DNA from: Populus alba
Taxonomy: Eukaryota > Streptophyta > Magnoliopsida > Malpighiales > Salicaceae
DNA: 64,000 nt
Reading direction: 5' to 3'
Assembly (NCBI RefSeq): GCF_005239225.2
Contig: NC_133285.1
Location: 132,260-196,259, forward strand
Shown: piece by piece, positions 60,860-64,000 of the stretch
Layout: the number at the start of each line of letters is the position of its first letter
Position numbering within the stretch: the stretch's first letter is position 1
The notes under the pieces: generated by a model
What the model was told of the DNA's origin: nothing
The model's input: the letters and a program-made list of their open reading frames with translations, nothing else
Database searches by the model: none
Made by a program: the position numbers and the translations under genes

Positions 60860-63569
60860 ATGTCTTCACATGATGGTAGTACTCCAAGTAGTGATCCTTC
60901 AACGGCCCAATCATCTCAACCTTCAATTTCCATGTCAAGTGGTAGTAGAGGAAGAACAGATTTGGCATGGGGTCATTGTAGAGAAGCTCCTGAACTTAGT
61001 GTTGGATGTAAAAAAACTAAATTAGTATGTTTATATTGTGCTAAAGTATTTGCGGGTGGTGGGATTAATCGATTTAAGCAACATTTAGCTGGAGCTAAAG
61101 GAGAAGTTGAACAATGTCGCAAATGTCCTCCTGATGTTCGACATCAAATGCTTTTGAACCTTAAAGGAAATGTTGAAACAAAAAAAAAGAGTTAGAGAAA
61201 TGCAAGCAGATTTCAATCCATTTAATGCACAACAAAGGGAGCATGAAGAGATGATGATTAGGCAATTAGAAGATGATGATGGTGACGGTGATGATGAGGA
61301 GGATGAGGATGTCAATACTAAAAAACATATGTTACCACCGAAGGTTGCAAAAAAGAAAAAGATTCAAAGCACTGTAAAACAATCAACTACAAGTTATGGA
61401 AAGCAGACGAAATCTGCAACATTAGGGACATATTTCATGCCGAGAACAACTCCTGGTGCTCAGAAGTCTCTTCAGAATTGTTGGCAAAGGAAAGAAGCAG
61501 TTGAACGGTGTGATCTTGCTTTAGCGAAGTGGATGTTTGATGCATGTGTGCCATTTAATGCTGTTAACTCTGTGTATTATCAGCATGCCATAGATGCTGT
61601 AACAGCCATGGGTCCTGGTTATAAAGGACCAAACTTGCATGCTATCCGTGGCTATTACTTGGCAAAAGCGGTTGATGAAGTGAAGATTTATGTTGAGAGT
61701 TATCGAGAGATTTGGAAGAAGACTGGTTGCACATTAATGGCTGATGGATGGACAGATCAGAAGAGGAGGACTTTAATTAACTTCTTAGTATATTGTCCTA
61801 AAGGGACAGTTTTTTTGAAAACCGTGGATGTATCAGATGTCTCAAAGACTGCTAGATTGTTGTATCAGTTGTTTAGAGAGGTTGTTTTGTATGTTGGGGT
61901 AGAAAACATTGTGCATATGGTGACTGATAATGATGCAAATTATGTTGCTGCTGGCAGGTTATTGATGGAAGAATTTCCTTCGATATTTTGGTCTCCTTGT
62001 GCTGCTCATTGCATCAACCTTATACTCCAGGACATTGGTAATTTGCAGTCAGTTTGTTGTGTTGTTGAGCATGCTTCTGGTATCACAAAGTACATTTATA
62101 ATCATTGTTATCCATTATATTTGATGAGGAAGTTCACTGGAGGAAAAGAAATACTTCGTCCAGCTCCTACTCGTTTTGCCACCAATTTCATTGCATTGCA
62201 AAGCATTTTAGCTCATAAAGATGAGTTGAGAGCTATGGTGACATCTAGGGAATGGGTCTCATCTGCTTATGCTAAAGATATCAAAGGAAAAAAGTTTGTT
62301 GAGAGTGTGCTAGACTCTTTGTTTTGGGAAGAATGTGCAATAATTGTGCGAATGAGTGAACCTTTAGTTCGAGTTCTACGATTGGTTGATGGTGATGATA
62401 GACCTTCGATGGGATATTTGTATGATGATATTCATCATGCAAAAGAAGAAATGATGAGGAGATTTCAAAAGAGAAAGCCTAGAGTGAAACCTTTCATAGA
62501 CATTATCAATAATCGGTGGGATGGACAATTTTACAGAAATCTTTATGCAGCAGCATTTTGGTTGAATCCTCGATTTCAATATGATGCAAATATAATGGAT
62601 AAACACATGGGCACCATTTCTGGACTTCTAGATGTTCTTGAGAAGTTTGCACATGGAAATCTACAATTGCAAAGTAAGATTACAAGTGAGATGAAGTTTT
62701 TTAGGAATGCTGAACATGACTTTGGCCGAGCGTCCGCAATAAATAATCGCACCCTTATGCCTCCAGGTATATAATTTTTATATTTAAAAATATTATTTGA
62801 CATAGTCTTACACTTTTACTTATTATTTTTTTGTATAGATGAATGGTGGATGACATATGGAACCAGCGCTCCAAATCTACAACAATTGGCTATACGAGTG
62901 TTAAGTCAAACTTGTAGTTCTTCGGGATGTGAGAGAAATTGGAGTATGTTTGAACATATTCATTCCAAGAAGAGAAATAGATTGGAGCACCAAAGGCTTA
63001 ATGACCTTGTTTACGTCCACTGCAATCTAAGATTGAAACAAAAGTATTTTTCTTTTCTCTAATTCCTTAAATATTATTTTATCTTGTTTAGTAGCATTAT
63101 TAATACTTATATTGTGTTTACCTTCCCTTTTAATATATAGGAATTATTGGAAAGGACGAAATTATGATCCAATTAATGTTGAGACAATTTTTGACATGGA
63201 AAATTGGGTAGTCGAAGATAACCCATCAATGTTGACAACGGAAGAAGTAGAGAGTTTTCACCAAGCTCTATCAACTATGACCATACAAGATACTTTAGTT
63301 GATGGTAATTAATGATTTATTATTTAGTGATAAATATTATTTAAAATAAAGTTTTGTTTAACACATAATATTTATTTCTTAATTGTGTTTGAAATGTAGA
63401 TGTCATAAATATTAATGATATTGAAGATGATTGTGACGATGAAGTTTCAAAGGAGCATGCTGATGATTTATTAGGTGTTGACGAAATTGGCTCCATTCCA
63501 TCGACATTTCATCCAAATTTTTCTTCCATGGACACAGAAGAACCTAATGTGTTAATTCAACATAAGTGA
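60860..63569 (+). pseudogene. hAT transposase (BED zinc finger, DUF659, hAT dimerisation domain), one-base frameshift
   Basis: Leader exons appear to end at 59867 and span 59957-60068, joining to 60851. Coding exons: 60860-62766, 62839-63043, 63141-63304, 63400-63569; about 814 residues if the frames are joined. A BED-type finger lies near residues 40-90 (KTKLVCLYCAKVF...FKQHLA). The frame breaks in an A9 run at 61180-61188. DUF659 follows with LMADGWTDQKRRTLINFLVY, HMVTDNDANYVAAGRLL and SPCAAHCINLILQDIG. The C-terminal hAT domain reads SSSGCERNWSMFEHIHSKKR then LNDLVYVHCNLRL. The acidic tail ends at TGA 63567-63569. As sequenced, translation stops soon after the A run (KKKS then TAG), so the product is a truncated BED peptide unless slippage corrects it. 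Confidence 0.9.
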
Positions 63570-63893
63570 ATGGGTTGTTGATTTAGAATTTATGTTGTTG
63601 GATGTTTTGTTTTAAATATTTTATAACTTATGTTGTTGGAATTTATATTGTTGGATGTTTTGTTTTAAATATTTTATAATATATATTTGGTTTGTATTTT
63701 GGATATTGAATTAAATTTATGTTGTTGGATTATAATTTAAATTTGGTTTAAGTAAATGTTGTATTGTATTAGTTATGTGTTTTTTTTTTTTAGGTATTTT
63801 TTGGGTTGACCCGGGTTAACCCGGGTCAACCCACCTGACCCGTGACCCGGAGGGTCGACCGGGTCAATGACCGGGTCGGGTTTCAAAACTATG

Positions 63894-63901
63894 AATTAAA
63901 T
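63894..63901. repeat. Right 8-bp target-site duplication of the hAT element
   Basis: AATTAAAT, identical to 59448-59455. DNA to the right (63902-64000) is AT-rich flank with no recognisable feature. Confidence 0.85.
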
Positions 63902-64000
63902 TAATGTCATTTGAAAAATATGACTAATTAGATTTAAATTGGTGGAAATCAATTTAATTAGAAAATGATGAGATTGAAAGAAATTGAAGTATTATAGTAC

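Larger units (their letters stand above)
59456..63893 (+). mobile_element. hAT-superfamily DNA transposon, nearly complete
   Basis: 4438 bp flanked by an exact 8-bp duplication AATTAAAT, the hAT hallmark. The left end CAGTGTTTTAAGACCCGG and the complement of the right end, CATAGTTTTGAAACCCGACC, are imperfect terminal inverted repeats (18 of 23 positions match). Both subterminal zones are packed with GC-rich GACCCGG/GGGTCGACC units, very unlike the AT-rich surroundings. Inside is a transposase gene with a spliced leader. Only one base of the transposase frame is out, so the element is young or recently active in evolutionary terms. Confidence 0.92.

Overview
This is nuclear DNA from a dicot plant. 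The evidence is intron-rich genes with GT-AG junctions, plant-only families (ATXR7, LYK-type receptor kinases, CML proteins, DUF547/MIP1 leucine-zipper proteins), Copia and hAT transposons, and AT-rich intergenic DNA. Gene content and repeat style fit Populus or a close relative, but that species guess is inference only. There is no bacterial operon, CRISPR array or virus here.

Layout. 1-1100: the 5' end of a Copia retrotransposon (minus), whose LTR sits just before the last exon of a broken UVR-motif gene (1133-1722). 3827-3967: a UBL5/HUB1 pseudogene (minus). 5900-6690: two small foldback-type elements. 9500-15679: complete ATXR7 histone methyltransferase (plus, 15 coding exons). 19306-19501: two unidentified exon-like segments. 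21193-23835: an At1g76660-like protein (plus). 25850-28290: a strongly strand-skewed region, probably intron or UTR of a minus-strand transcript, with an R3H-like exon fragment. 30712-31290: an intronless calmodulin-like protein (plus). 31380-31468: a decayed plastid trnS copy. 32378-34144: a YjbQ/UPF0047 protein (minus). 34890-37410: a LysM receptor-kinase pseudogene split by a 908-bp TIR element. 37858-46458: SKI3 (minus, 20 coding exons). 48034-49525: AP-1 sigma subunit (minus). 50185-54318: a DUF547 protein with one apparent frame break (minus). 56448-57025: N-terminal piece of a DEG7 protease gene (plus). 59456-63893: a nearly intact hAT transposon with an 8-bp target duplication.

Function. 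The intact genes are housekeeping and regulatory, not a pathway: H3K4 methylation (ATXR7), cytoplasmic 3'-5' mRNA decay (SKI3), clathrin-adaptor trafficking (AP-1 sigma) and calcium sensing (CML). From memory of Arabidopsis gene order, the At1g76660-like, CML, SKI3 and DUF547 genes match the At1g76620-At1g76660 block, and UBL5 plus ATXR7 match At5g42300/At5g42400, so much of the window looks like ancestral synteny.

I found no convincing new biological system. The most interesting signals are an in-frame duplication in ATXR7 that turned an intron tail into coding sequence, the near-complete hAT element whose transposase is broken only at an A9 run, a perfect 17-bp hairpin in that element's leader, the split LysM-kinase pseudogene, and the frame break in the DUF547 gene. 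Exon boundaries were read by eye from splice signals, frame and family resemblance; no alignment or RNA evidence was available.
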